DNA of 41,514 bases from a virus. Shown one piece after another: positions 1 to 7,621 of the stretch (within the stretch, counting starts at the first letter, position 1; each line of letters opens with the position of its first letter). The position numbers and the translations under genes are program-made. The notes under the pieces were generated by a model that saw only the letters and a program-made list of their open reading frames with translations, had not been told where the DNA came from and searched no databases. The DNA is taken from positions 1 through 41,514 of IMG/VR virus record IMGVR_UViG_3300029922_000139; one strand, given 5' to 3'.

Positions 1-1904
1 AGTTCTAAATCCTTGGGCAAGTAAAGCTTCTCACCGAGTTCATATCTGTACTTTGCTTCTGCCCAGAGTTGATCGCGATTGGACTTCAACCATTCACGAC
101 GTGCTAAGCCCACTCTCACAGGCCAGTAACGACGATTGCCCGTCTCATCAGTCAAATACTCTTGATCATTCGTTGAGCCGATGAAGATACACTGGCGAGG
201 GTAATCCTGAGCACGCCTTTCATAGCTCAACCTTACCCGGTCTACTTGCCTTGAGATGAACGCTTTGACTGCTTCCGCTTCTCTGCCCCGGATCGAATCA
301 AGCTCACCCACTTCAATGATCCACTTGCCCATCATCTGATCAACAACGTCTTTGTTGTGAATGTCACCAAGAGAGTCTGCAAACCAAGAAGCCCCTGTGA
401 GTTCTCTTAAACCCATCGACTTGCCTTCACCCTGGTTTCCTTCAAACACCGTCATGTAATCAAACTTGCATCCGGGCTCATAAATGCGAGCCACAGCGGC
501 ACATAGAATCTTCCTACCCACTGCCTTGATGTACTCTTCGGGACCTTCAGCCCTGAACGCATCAAAGAGCCAGTGATCAAGACGAGCCACTCCATCCCAC
601 TCTAGGCTTTCGAGGTAGGCTTTTACGGGGTGAAACTTATATTGCTGGGCAAGCAGTGTGTGCGCTTCAAAGCAAGTCTCCTTGGCAGGCTCAAACCGAT
701 GGTGACAAGCCAAATAGTGCTTGAGTGCCAAATCATCAGTGCCCGCAAGTTCACGGTCTTTTTGCCCCCCATAGACCGTGTCCTTTAAGAAGTAGGGACG
801 GTTCGTGAATTCATTAAAACCCACAACACCTTCCCCATCCATTTTATGCTCAAGTCCGTGCATCACATTTCTAAGCGTTGTCTTTGGTTTTGAGTTCCCA
901 TCGATATCGGGAAACTGTATTTCCTTTTCTTCCTTCACAAGCTTCAAAGCTTTCTTTGGCGTGAGTTTGGGTAAGTGAGAATAGTCTTCAGCCCGTTCAA
1001 ACATCCGAAGGGGGTTTGTCTCATAACGCGCTTTCTGAAGCGTGTACTTGTCGAGCCACTTCACAGCCCTTGAACGATCGCGAGATTGAGTGTGCTCAAA
1101 CGCCGCATCCGATATCCAGTTGTTCTCGTCACTGAGCACGGAAAGAATCTCATTGTCTGTGAAATCTTTCCTGCACATTTTCATCGCAATCGACAACAGC
1201 TCAGCTGAACGATCCGTAACACCTTGCCCATCGGTGATCTTCTTGATTGTAGGGACATCAAGCTTTGATGAATAGAGATCAACGTCTACAGCTCGAAAGG
1301 ATCGCGTTCCTGATAAAGCGTGTTCATCGCTCTTTTCATTTCGGCGTTCATCGGCTGATTCTCGAAACGATTTGAAATTTTTGGTTTCGATGAGTGGGAA
1401 ATCGTTTGGCCTACCGCCGCGCCACTCGTAAGCTGAGCCGTTGGGGTGGATCGACGTAGGAAGAACCATTTGGCGACCCGTAGAGTACGCGCATATTTCC
1501 CACTTGTTTTTGTGCTTTGCGATTTCCACCATTTGGAAAGGCTCACGAGATACAGCATAAATATGCCTTGAGCCGTTACCACTGCCACTAAGAACCACAG
1601 GAGCATTTTGTAAGCTGTTTCCATTCATCACCTCTTTTAATTTTGTTAATGCTTCTTTTTTATACTTTGGATTTTTCACATCCACATCAATGCAGAAGAG
1701 AAAGCCATCGGATAGCTTGGAAGTCTCACCGAGTCTTACGCCTACATTGTATGACGGATTGAATTCAGACTTAAGTTCACCCCATGGCTTTCTTGGCCCT
1801 GTTGTCCACTTGTTTCCAATCGGACGTTTCTCACGTGGGTGAAGATAGATGAGCGAGAACCCTAAGTCATAAAGCTTCTTCAACTCTGAAAGCTTCAAGC
1901 TCAT
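1..1904 (-). CDS. Primase-polymerase / VapE-type superfamily 3 helicase fusion (C-terminus beyond left edge)
   Basis: The frame is open without a stop from the ATG at 1904 to the left edge (634 codons), so the C-terminus is missing. The N-terminal half looks like an archaeo-eukaryotic primase-polymerase: a D-x-D pair near residues 73-75 (CIDVDVKN), a histidine motif near 114 (SGSGNGSRHIY) and an S-x-H-P-N-G-x-x-Y-x-W element near 151-161. The C-terminal half is VapE (virulence-associated E) type: Walker A EGNQGEGKS near 488-496, Walker B WIIEVGELD near 530, then the family's SRQVDRVR...YERR and IGSTNDQEYLTDETGNRRYWPV-like blocks. Such fusions prime and unwind phage or plasmid DNA. The start overlaps the stop of the upstream HTH gene by four bases (ATGA), so the two are probably translationally coupled. 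Family assignment is strong; the exact role as replication initiator is inferred. Confidence 0.9.
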   Translation of the reverse strand, partial: MSLKLSELKKLYDLGFSLIYLHPREKRPIGNKWTTGPRKPWGELKSEFNPSYNVGVRLGETSKLSDGFLFCIDVDVKNPKYKKEALTKLKEVMNGNSLQNAPVVLSGSGNGSRHIYAVSREPFQMVEIAKHKNKWEICAYSTGRQMVLPTSIHPNGSAYEWRGGRPNDFPLIETKNFKSFRESADERRNEKSDEHALSGTRSFRAVDVDLYSSKLDVPTIKKITDGQGVTDRSAELLSIAMKMCRKDFTDNEILSVLSDENNWISDAAFEHTQSRDRSRAVKWLDKYTLQKARYETNPLRMFERAEDYSHLPKLTPKKALKLVKEEKEIQFPDIDGNSKPKTTLRNVMHGLEHKMDGEGVVGFNEFTNRPYFLKDTVYGGQKDRELAGTDDLALKHYLACHHRFEPAKETCFEAHTLLAQQYKFHPVKAYLESLEWDGVARLDHWLFDAFRAEGPEEYIKAVGRKILCAAVARIYEPGCKFDYMTVFEGNQGEGKSMGLRELTGASWFADSLGDIHNKDVVDQMMGKWIIEVGELDSIRGREAEAVKAFISRQVDRVRLSYERRAQDYPRQCIFIGSTNDQEYLTDETGNRRYWPVRVGLARREWLKSNRDQLWAEAKYRYELGEKLYLPKDLE

Positions 1905-2158
1905 TGGACACCTAAAGTTTTGCAGTTCTTCACAAGATCATTTTCAGAGACATGCCCCGCAAGAATCATCAGCTCAATAAAATCGAGTCGATATATTTTG
2001 CAAAGCGCTTTGAGTTTCTTTGGACTTGGAGTTGCCCCACGTTCGATCGCACTAATGTACGTCGCCGCGATGGTGTCGTTACTCAGCTTCTCTATGTCGC
2101 TGAGTGACAAACCTTTTTGGTGTCTTGCATCTCGCAAGACTACAGAGAGTTTATTCAT
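1901..2158 (-). CDS. Small XRE-family helix-turn-helix regulator
   Basis: An 85-residue protein beginning MNKLSVVLRDARHQKGLSLS with a Cro/C1-type HTH over roughly residues 5-60; the LSLSDIEKLS and YISAIERGATPSPKKL blocks are the recognition core. A GTG at 2173 would add five residues, but the ATG at 2158 has GGGGA eight bases upstream and is preferred. The stop overlaps the start of the prim-pol/VapE gene by four bases, and the helicase gene at 2321 diverges from it. That position suits a switch or autorepressor acting on the shared control region. Whether it represses lysogeny genes or only early transcription cannot be told, since no integrase is visible. Confidence 0.85.
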   Translation of the reverse strand: MNKLSVVLRDARHQKGLSLSDIEKLSNDTIAATYISAIERGATPSPKKLKALCKIYRLDFIELMILAGHVSENDLVKNCKTLGVQ

Positions 2159-2320
2159 TGGAATTCCCCACACTTGATTAGGACTTAACTACAGTCGGTA
2201 TGCACAACGTAGATGGGCAATTCAAAAAAAGATAGATCATCGTGCAAATAAAGATTGCCAATATTTCTTTTTGCAATTAGGTTTCAAATCACTGAACGAA
2301 AGTGTGTGGGGAATAAGAAC
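2159..2320. promoter_or_regulatory. Divergent control region between the HTH/VapE arm and the early replication arm
   Basis: About 160 bases separate the leftward HTH gene from the rightward SNF2 gene, so promoters for both arms should lie here. It is A/T-rich in the middle. The 11-mer GTGTGGGGAAT occurs once on each strand (minus 2173-2163, plus 2304-2314), each time providing the ribosome binding site of the divergent gene. Related GCAATT/TTGCCAAT words recur near 2216, 2255 and 2272 and could be operators. A plus-strand candidate promoter is TTGCCA at 2255, 17 bases, then TAGGTT at 2278; this is weak. No leftward promoter stands out. Confidence 0.45.
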
Positions 2321-3892
2321 ATGGGCACGTTGAGCTATCTCAACTCAAAATTTTACTTTCACACGTCACAAGCGTGTGAACGTGATGAAGCTCTTAAAGC
2401 TGGGCTGAAATTTGATGCTGAAACTCTTCGATGGGTAACGCGCAATTTCGACAAGGCCCGCTTACTCAGGCGGTTTGCAGACGGTAGTGCTGAACGAAAA
2501 TTAAAAAATCACTTCATCACGGATCTCACACCGCCTGAGTTTCTTATTTATCCCGATCACCTGGCACCAAGGTCCTGGCAAGTCGAATCAGCGTGGCATT
2601 GTTTGACACGCACACCAAGCTATGTCGCTGACGAAGCAGGGCTTGGAAAGACTGCAACGGCCATCATCGCTATAAACTCTTCACCGGGTAAGACGTTGAT
2701 CGTGTGCCCGCCTTATCTTCGCTACAATTGGCAAAATGAAGTGAGCGCATGGGCAGCGGGCAAGATGGAGCATTTCGTGCGTGCATCTCTCAGGGTGGTT
2801 GAAGACGCTGAATCAGCGAGTTTTGAATCAGACATTACGATCTTGCCTGATTCTCTTCTGACAAACGGAGTAGTGCAAAAGAAGCTATCGGCGTTCCGCT
2901 TCAAGTGGCTCATCGTTGATGAAGCTCACCGATATAAGACTGACGACGCTCAAAGAACAACAGCCCTTTTAGGAGATGAAAAAGAATATGGACTCACCGC
3001 CCTTGCGGAAAGAACGGTTTTGCTGTCCGGCACACCTATCCCGAACGGTAGGCCAATCGAGCTGTACCCAGTGCTCTCTCGTCTCGCACCTGAATCAATC
3101 CTTTTCAGGGATGCTGAAAGATACTGGAAAGATTTTTGTGGTGGTAAGTCAGTCACTCGTTATGAAGGACGGCGAGCCATTGTTAACCGCGACCTTCAAG
3201 GAGCTTCAAATCTCAAAGCCCTCAGACGCGAACTTAGACGAAAGTTCATGGTTAGGCATCTAAAGAAAAACTGTCTCAAAGAGCTAGGACCAAAAACCCG
3301 CCAAATACTATTTTTGAACGAACCGGGGATTGGCATTAAAGCGCTTGAGAAAGAAATCCTCACCAATCATGAATTGGAAGACTTGATCGGTGAGGATTAT
3401 AATTTAGGCGATATTGCTCGCTATAGGCGTGAAGTCGGCGAAGTGAAACAACTGCCAGCGTTCAGGTTCATCAAAGACAAGTTAGATGAGACGGGTGAGA
3501 AGATCGTGGTGTCGGCTTATCACATCGAGACGGTAAACTTTCTTCACCGGCATCTTGCAAAGTACAACGCGCTCAAGATTCAAGGCGGCATGTCTGCAAA
3601 GGTTAAATCATCGGTCGTTGCTGAATTTCAAAACAACCCGAAGGTGCGTGTTGTTGTGGGCAACACTCTTGCTATGGGTTTGGGTAACACACTGACGAAA
3701 GCCCCGATCTTTGTTTCGGTTGAACCTGAGTGGACACCCGGCACCAATGAACAAATGGAAGATCGCATTCACCGCATCTCGCAAGAGAAACACGTTTACT
3801 GCATTTACTTGGTTTTAAGAAATAGTCTCGATGAGAGGATGTTACATCGAGCCTTGAGCAAAGAAGAAAACATCCAAACTGTAATGGCTTGA
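2321..3892 (+). CDS. SNF2-family DEAH helicase/ATPase
   Basis: A 523-residue superfamily 2 ATPase. Visible motifs in order: ADEAGLGKTATA (Walker A lysine near residue 110), VDEAH near 200, SGTPIPN near 236, and the C-terminal motif VI EDRIHRISQ, with the usual two RecA-like lobes around them. Phage SNF2 proteins are double-stranded DNA translocases or helicases used in replication or recombination. A TTG at 2255 would extend the frame by 22 residues, but the ATG at 2321 follows TGTGGGGAATAAGAAC and matches the family's short N-terminus, so it is used. It is the first gene of the rightward arm. The N-terminal ~50 residues look like the small substrate-binding domain found on other phage SNF2 proteins; that part is inference. 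Confidence 0.9.
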   Translation: MGTLSYLNSKFYFHTSQACERDEALKAGLKFDAETLRWVTRNFDKARLLRRFADGSAERKLKNHFITDLTPPEFLIYPDHLAPRSWQVESAWHCLTRTPSYVADEAGLGKTATAIIAINSSPGKTLIVCPPYLRYNWQNEVSAWAAGKMEHFVRASLRVVEDAESASFESDITILPDSLLTNGVVQKKLSAFRFKWLIVDEAHRYKTDDAQRTTALLGDEKEYGLTALAERTVLLSGTPIPNGRPIELYPVLSRLAPESILFRDAERYWKDFCGGKSVTRYEGRRAIVNRDLQGASNLKALRRELRRKFMVRHLKKNCLKELGPKTRQILFLNEPGIGIKALEKEILTNHELEDLIGEDYNLGDIARYRREVGEVKQLPAFRFIKDKLDETGEKIVVSAYHIETVNFLHRHLAKYNALKIQGGMSAKVKSSVVAEFQNNPKVRVVVGNTLAMGLGNTLTKAPIFVSVEPEWTPGTNEQMEDRIHRISQEKHVYCIYLVLRNSLDERMLHRALSKEENIQTVMA

Positions 3893-3906
3893 AAGGAACG
3901 ACTCGC

Positions 3907-4488
3907 ATGAAACTGACAGTACACTTAGAAGGAAAAACAAAAGCGGATCTCGCAAAGGGCTTGAAAGCTCACTTGGCACTTTTTCAAAATGACGAAGAGA
4001 CTGACGCAATCGATGTGTCAAGCCTTGGGAAAAAAGGAAAGAAGAAACCACTAAAGACTGTGGACGCTGACGAAGATGAAGACTTTGGAAGTGAACCCTT
4101 GGATGAAGAGGACCTTGACGATGGCGAGGACGATGAAGAGGAAGAAGACGCGCCGACAAAAAGAGCTGGAAAGTCTGGGCCTGTTCGGAGTGGAAAGAAG
4201 CAATCCAAAAAAGTGGACACTGAACAAACCGAAGAAACTGACGATGAAGAAGATGAGGAAGGCTCTGAAGGAGATGATGAAGCTGATGAACCGTCAGTGA
4301 GCTTTCAAGACGTGAGAGCGGCCCTGAATAAGTACGGTGAGAAGCATCCTGATCAAGCTCGCGCAATTCTTTCCACGTTCAACATCAAGTCGCCAAAAGA
4401 GTTGTCAGCTAAGCACAACGAAAAATATTGGGAACCCGTGTACCGCAAGGTTATGGCCAAGATCAAAGCAGCTAAGAAAAGGAAGTGA
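3907..4488 (+). CDS. Highly acidic protein with a conserved-looking C-terminal domain, function unknown
   Basis: 193 residues from the ATG at 3907, which follows AAAGGAACG; a TTG at 3889 in the same frame lacks a binding site. Residues ~1-35 form a short folded start, residues ~55-130 are dominated by Asp/Glu runs broken by Lys-rich patches, and the last ~60 (VRAALNKYGEKHPDQARAI onward) look like a compact helical domain ending in a basic tail. I do not recognise the family. The acid-rich middle suggests a flexible linker, DNA mimicry, or a partner of the SSB and polymerase encoded downstream. It begins 14 bases after the helicase stop, so it is in the same operon. Confidence 0.75.
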   Translation: MKLTVHLEGKTKADLAKGLKAHLALFQNDEETDAIDVSSLGKKGKKKPLKTVDADEDEDFGSEPLDEEDLDDGEDDEEEEDAPTKRAGKSGPVRSGKKQSKKVDTEQTEETDDEEDEEGSEGDDEADEPSVSFQDVRAALNKYGEKHPDQARAILSTFNIKSPKELSAKHNEKYWEPVYRKVMAKIKAAKKRK

Positions 4489-4491
4489 TTT

Positions 4492-4749
4492 ATGTTTTTT
4501 AGAAAAATGAGGCATCATCGTCATCAACTTTACTGTGCTTTTGAGACTGAAGCTAAGGCCATTGAAGCAAAAGAAAACGTCTTTGAAAAAGAAGTTTATG
4601 CCGGACAAATTGATTTGAAAGGCAGAATCGAAACAGTCATGGTTCCAACTCAAGTTTGTATCAACTTAGAAAACGAAAAGAGTTGTGACATGAAAGGGCC
4701 TAGAAAAAAAGCATCTGTTGAAGCTTGCGATGAAGAAGATGATTTTTAA
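4492..4749 (+). CDS. Small hypothetical protein
   Basis: 85 residues starting MFFRKMRHHRHQLYC, three bases after the previous stop, with GGAAG about eight bases upstream. The N-terminus is basic and His-rich, the middle is amphipathic (EAKAIEAKENVFEKEVYAG) and the C-terminus is acidic (CDEEDDF). Three cysteines are spread through it without a clear zinc pattern. No family is recognised. It is the last coding sequence before the noncoding stretch at 4750-4997. Confidence 0.6.
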   Translation: MFFRKMRHHRHQLYCAFETEAKAIEAKENVFEKEVYAGQIDLKGRIETVMVPTQVCINLENEKSCDMKGPRKKASVEACDEEDDF

Positions 4750-4757
4750 TAAAAATT

Positions 4758-4984
4758 AAACCACAGCGGAAGCCGTAAAAGAGGCGATGCGGCCCGGAGA
4801 CACATCGCTGGTGGTTTTAGTCAGGGGTTTGCGAGATGGCCGAGTAACACGAAAGTGTAGACTTTCAGGACGGCGCAACTTAATGGGTGGCCTGTAATAA
4901 TAGTCCTAACCCTGGCTTTTTAAAAGATCGGTGCCTGTGAGGGAATAACCGAAGGGCGTGGAGCGGGGAAAACTCCACGCCTTC
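4758..4984 (+). ncRNA. Putative structured RNA with a possible pseudoknot, function unknown
   Basis: The 248 bases between coding sequences carry dense complementarity on the plus strand. Helix 1 pairs 4758-4768 with 4806-4817 (11 bp, one bulged G). Helix 2 pairs 4822-4829 with 4908-4914 (CAGGG-G-TT with AACCCTG). Helix 3 pairs TTGCG 4829-4833 with CGCAA 4874-4878. A hairpin ACAC-GAAA-GTGT (4847-4858) has a GNRA tetraloop. AGGAC 4867-4871 can pair with GTCCT 4903-4907, which crosses helix 3 and makes a pseudoknot. TCGGT 4928-4932 pairs with ACCGA 4948-4952, and a GC-rich hairpin closes the region. I do not recognise a known class. It could be a separate small RNA, a cis-acting leader for the genes at 4998 onward, or a processing element. 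Confidence 0.5.
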
Positions 4985-4986
4985 TT
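4953..4986 (+). terminator. Terminator-like hairpin at the end of the structured region
   Basis: GGCGTGGAG (4955-4963) pairs perfectly with CTCCACGCC (4973-4981) around the loop CGGGGAAAA; one A-T and one G-T pair extend it. The tail TTCTT is short for an intrinsic terminator, so readthrough into the gene at 4998 is likely. It may instead define the 3' end of the RNA above. Confidence 0.55.
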
Positions 4987-4997
4987 AAAGGAGACAA

Positions 4998-5165
4998 ATG
5001 AATAAAATTGCAAAGTCGTCACGTCGTCGAATGGAGTCGCAGGCTAAAGTGAGTCGCACGACAAGAGCCGTGAGAAAGGGTAAGAAGTACAATCCTTTTA
5101 TTCCATCGAAATTGTCTGGCACTTATCCACGAGGGTATTTCGATAAAACTGAAAGGAACGCATGA
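4998..5165 (+). CDS. Small basic hypothetical protein (55 aa)
   Basis: The ATG at 4998 follows AAAGGAGACAA, a strong binding site. The product begins MNKIAKSSRRRMESQAKVSR and is rich in Arg and Lys, with a second half (KKYNPFIPSKLSGTYPRGYF) containing aromatics and prolines. It would bind nucleic acid or an acidic partner; this is inferred only from charge. Its stop overlaps the next start as ATGA, so it is coupled to the following gene. No family is recognised. Confidence 0.65.
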   Translation: MNKIAKSSRRRMESQAKVSRTTRAVRKGKKYNPFIPSKLSGTYPRGYFDKTERNA

Positions 5166-5365
5166 GCAAAAAAGCTAAGAGCGTTACTATAAAATTAAAA
5201 GACTTGCCTGATGGCAACGTCGATATTGATATCAAATTTTCACCGCCCGTAAGTTACGCCGATGCGCAAGGTGCCCAACGGTGGGGTTATCAAATCCTTG
5301 ATGAGATCAAGCGGGTTGAAGCTATTAAGATAACTGAACTAGAGGTGGCTCATGGCCCGCGCTGA
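5162..5365 (+). CDS. Small hypothetical protein
   Basis: 67 residues, MSKKAKSVTIKLKDLPDGNV onward. The pattern VTIKLKDLPDGNVDIDIKFSP suggests a beta-rich start followed by a helix (AQGAQRWGYQILDEIKRVEA). It resembles short proteins seen between replication genes of other phages, but I cannot name a family. It overlaps its upstream neighbour by four bases and its downstream neighbour by fourteen, which argues for translational coupling along this chain. Confidence 0.65.
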   Translation: MSKKAKSVTIKLKDLPDGNVDIDIKFSPPVSYADAQGAQRWGYQILDEIKRVEAIKITELEVAHGPR

Positions 5366-5603
5366 AATCACACGCTTTAGTTGCAATCATTGCGGCATCA
5401 CTGTGGACATTTCCACCAATCAAAAGTACCCACCGGGCTGGACACAGTTTGCCACTCGCCGGATTGGGCCTAATGAAGAAGACGGGTCAACAACATCCGA
5501 TCTTTGCCAAGAGCACTCCAAAGGATTTTTAGATTTCCTACACGGGAAAAACGGACCCCATCGAAACCAATTTGAAGCAAGAGCAGAAAGAACAAACGCA
5601 TGA
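5352..5603 (+). CDS. Small zinc-binding-like hypothetical protein
   Basis: 83 residues. CNHCG near residues 11-15 and C-x2-H (LCQEHSKGF) near 51-54 could bind one zinc ion, as in many small phage treble-clef or ribbon proteins. The start overlaps the previous gene by fourteen bases and the stop overlaps the next start (ATGA). Zinc binding is inferred from spacing only. Confidence 0.65.
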   Translation: MARAEITRFSCNHCGITVDISTNQKYPPGWTQFATRRIGPNEEDGSTTSDLCQEHSKGFLDFLHGKNGPHRNQFEARAERTNA

Positions 5604-5989
5604 GCCACGACCTACCCATGTCACCCGAATTAAAACGAGCCATTCAAGAAGACACAGCACTGAGTGAAAAGCGCATCGAGATCATGAGAGATGATCAGAC
5701 GGTGTTTGCTCTTGCGGTGCTAATGATGGATCTTCATGTGGCAACTCTTCTCAAGAATAAAAATGGTGCTGCAAACTGTTTGATGAAAGCAGGTGTTGTG
5801 CTGAGAAATAATGCTGGCTTTCCTGCCCGCTTCAAAGCAGCCCAACAAGCCGTCATTGATCAAATGAGAAAGCAAGGTCCACCGGACCCTAACAGTGTGC
5901 CGCTTCCAACAGACACGGCGCTCAACATCCGTAAAGAGAATGGTCAAGTGATCGATCTCCCAACGAAGCCACCCGAAGATCAACTATGA
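5600..5989 (+). CDS. Hypothetical early protein
   Basis: 129 residues, mostly helical, beginning MSHDLPMSPELKRAIQEDTA. The central stretch (FALAVLMMDLHVATLLKN) is hydrophobic but broken by charge, so it is probably a buried helix and not a membrane span. The C-terminal third is proline-rich and likely flexible. No family is recognised. It shares four-base overlaps with both neighbours. Confidence 0.65.
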   Translation: MSHDLPMSPELKRAIQEDTALSEKRIEIMRDDQTVFALAVLMMDLHVATLLKNKNGAANCLMKAGVVLRNNAGFPARFKAAQQAVIDQMRKQGPPDPNSVPLPTDTALNIRKENGQVIDLPTKPPEDQL

Positions 5990-6270
5990 TGCCCGATGAT
6001 TACGCAAAGATGAAAGCCGACATTCAAGCCGTGATCGTCTCTTGGTGTGAAGGTGCGAGTGTTGACCCAACGAATCCCGAGCAAGTCATGGCGTGCTCAC
6101 GCTCAATTTGGAACGCGCTTGAAGAGTCAGGAAAGCTTCACCCTGAAATGAGATATCAAGCTTTCTTAGAGGCGATCAAGTGTGAGGCAATCATGGCTCA
6201 ACAAGCGAGCGCACCGAGTTTCTTCTTTCAATTTAAGACCACAGTCAATGTGAAGTGTGAGGCAATATGA
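5986..6270 (+). CDS. Hypothetical early protein
   Basis: 94 residues beginning MMPDDYAKMKADIQAVIVSW. It is helical, and the short run KCEAI occurs twice (near residues 64-68 and again at the C-terminus), which points to a small internal duplication of about 70 bases. No known domain is seen. It sits directly upstream of the exonuclease and overlaps it by four bases. Confidence 0.6.
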   Translation: MMPDDYAKMKADIQAVIVSWCEGASVDPTNPEQVMACSRSIWNALEESGKLHPEMRYQAFLEAIKCEAIMAQQASAPSFFFQFKTTVNVKCEAI

Positions 6271-6791
6271 GCAGTCATGTGATGATCGATCTTGAAACGC
6301 TAGGTAGTACACCAGGATGTGCAATCCTTTCGATCGGTGCAGTGAGGTTTTTCCCGCACTTGAATGGGCTTCAAGCTGAAATGTATAGTCGGGTGAATCT
6401 TCAAAGCTGTTTGAACGCTGGGCTTAAGGTGGAGGGAGACACTTTTTATTGGTGGCTTGATCAAAGTGAGCAAGCCAGAAAAGCCCTTCACGATGACAGA
6501 CTTTACACGCTTGAGGATAACCTGATTGCTCTGAGATCATTCATTAACCCCGAAGATTTTGTGTGGGGGCATGGATCATCTTTTGATCTTGCGGTGCTGG
6601 CATCTGCTTATAAAGCTGTGGGGTTTTCAAAGCCTTGGGAATTTAGACAAGAGCGCGATACACGCACACTTCTTCACCAAGCCGGAATGACGATGACAAA
6701 AAGTGTGGACGCTCACCACGCGTTATTTGATGCGAGACAACAAGCTCTCGTCATCATGCAAGCGATGAAGAAAGTCGGCTGGAATGCCTAA
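6267..6791 (+). CDS. DEDD-type 3'-5' exonuclease (DnaQ-like, Rv2179c/T4 DexA-like group)
   Basis: 174 residues with the RNase H-fold exonuclease signature: Exo I MIDLETLG (residues 6-13), Exo II region WGHGSSFDLAVL (~99-110), and Exo III HHALFDARQQAL (~149-160). The spacing and the RFFPHLNGL...FYWWLDQSEQAR block match the small single-domain phage exonucleases related to T4 DexA and Rv2179c. It would trim single-stranded DNA or RNA 3' ends during replication or recombination. The stop overlaps the next gene's start by eight bases. Confidence 0.85.
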   Translation: MSSHVMIDLETLGSTPGCAILSIGAVRFFPHLNGLQAEMYSRVNLQSCLNAGLKVEGDTFYWWLDQSEQARKALHDDRLYTLEDNLIALRSFINPEDFVWGHGSSFDLAVLASAYKAVGFSKPWEFRQERDTRTLLHQAGMTMTKSVDAHHALFDARQQALVIMQAMKKVGWNA

Positions 6792-7593
6792 CCTGAAAAA
6801 ACTCTTTGCACGTTACATCAAAGAGAAAAAGGAAAGCGATCATGCGAAGCTTTCCGCTTCAGGTTCGGAACGCTGGCTTGGATGCCCTGGCTCAGTGCGA
6901 ATGAGCTTGGGCATCCCATCGGTTGATAACGCGGCTGGGATTCGTGGCACCAACACCCACACGCTTCTTCAATTCATTTTAGAAAATAAACACTGGCGAA
7001 GACTCTTGCAAACGCCGGAAGGGTTGAAGTTTCTTAGGCTCATCGAGTACGACTCAGCCATGCTCGCTAACGCTTTGTTTGCAGCAAAATATGTGTGGAA
7101 AGAGAAGGCTCAAATTGAATGGGAAACAGGACGAGAAGTACAACTGTTCACAGAGCGCAAGGTTGAGCTATCGGGCGTAGGCTTCGGAACGTCTGATGTG
7201 ATCTTGTTTCAACCCTATGGTGTTCTTCACGTCATGGATTATAAGAACGGCACAAAGACCGTTGAGCCAGAGGGCAACACCCAAGCACTATACTACATGA
7301 CGGCTGCCGCTGATGAATTTGGCTGGGAGTTCTCGTATCCTAAGATTACGATCATTCAACCCAATGCCCCCCACTCGCGTGGCCACATCAGGACTTGGGA
7401 ACCCACCCACCAAGATATTGAGCGCGGCGCTTTAGTGCTGAGACGTGGCGCTAAGATCACAAAAAGGCCCGATGCCCCACTCGTTAAGAATAACGAATGG
7501 TGTTGGTTTTGCCCCGCTCGTGAGAACAAGTGCCCGCTTCAGATGGACATGAAACAGAAAAAACTTTTAGACCGTTTTCAGTTGGCAGAGTAA
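6784..7593 (+). CDS. DUF2800-type PD-(D/E)XK nuclease family protein
   Basis: 269 residues. The N-terminal SASGSERWLGCPGSVR block, the core GFGTSDVILF...VMDYKNG (the D and the D-x-K of a RecB/Cas4-type nuclease) and QALYYM are typical of DUF2800. The C-terminal C-x2-C-x5-C (CWFCPARENKC) resembles the iron-sulfur cysteines of Cas4-like nucleases, though the fourth cysteine would have to come from elsewhere, perhaps the C near residue 34. In other phages it sits next to the SSB and the DNA polymerase exactly as here, so a role in recombination or end processing is inferred. Confidence 0.85.
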   Translation: MPNLKKLFARYIKEKKESDHAKLSASGSERWLGCPGSVRMSLGIPSVDNAAGIRGTNTHTLLQFILENKHWRRLLQTPEGLKFLRLIEYDSAMLANALFAAKYVWKEKAQIEWETGREVQLFTERKVELSGVGFGTSDVILFQPYGVLHVMDYKNGTKTVEPEGNTQALYYMTAAADEFGWEFSYPKITIIQPNAPHSRGHIRTWEPTHQDIERGALVLRRGAKITKRPDAPLVKNNEWCWFCPARENKCPLQMDMKQKKLLDRFQLAE

Positions 7594-7621
7594 TAAAAAT
7601 AAGAAAGGAACGATAAGTATT

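Noticed and set aside
1286-1624. 112-residue leftward reading frame with a hydrophobic start
   Set aside because: It lies wholly inside the prim-pol/VapE gene on the same strand in another frame; the motifs of the large protein run through this stretch unbroken.
3842-4366. 174-residue minus-strand frame rich in Leu/Ser/His
   Set aside because: Antisense shadow of the acidic early protein at 3907; composition explained by the opposite strand.
4829-4907. Group I intron core (P3/P7-like pairing)
   Set aside because: The crossing TTGCG/CGCAA and AGGAC/GTCCT pairings resemble P3/P7, but only ~33 bases lie where P4-P6 should be, P8 is weak, and no split exon is apparent. Kept only as an unassigned structured RNA.
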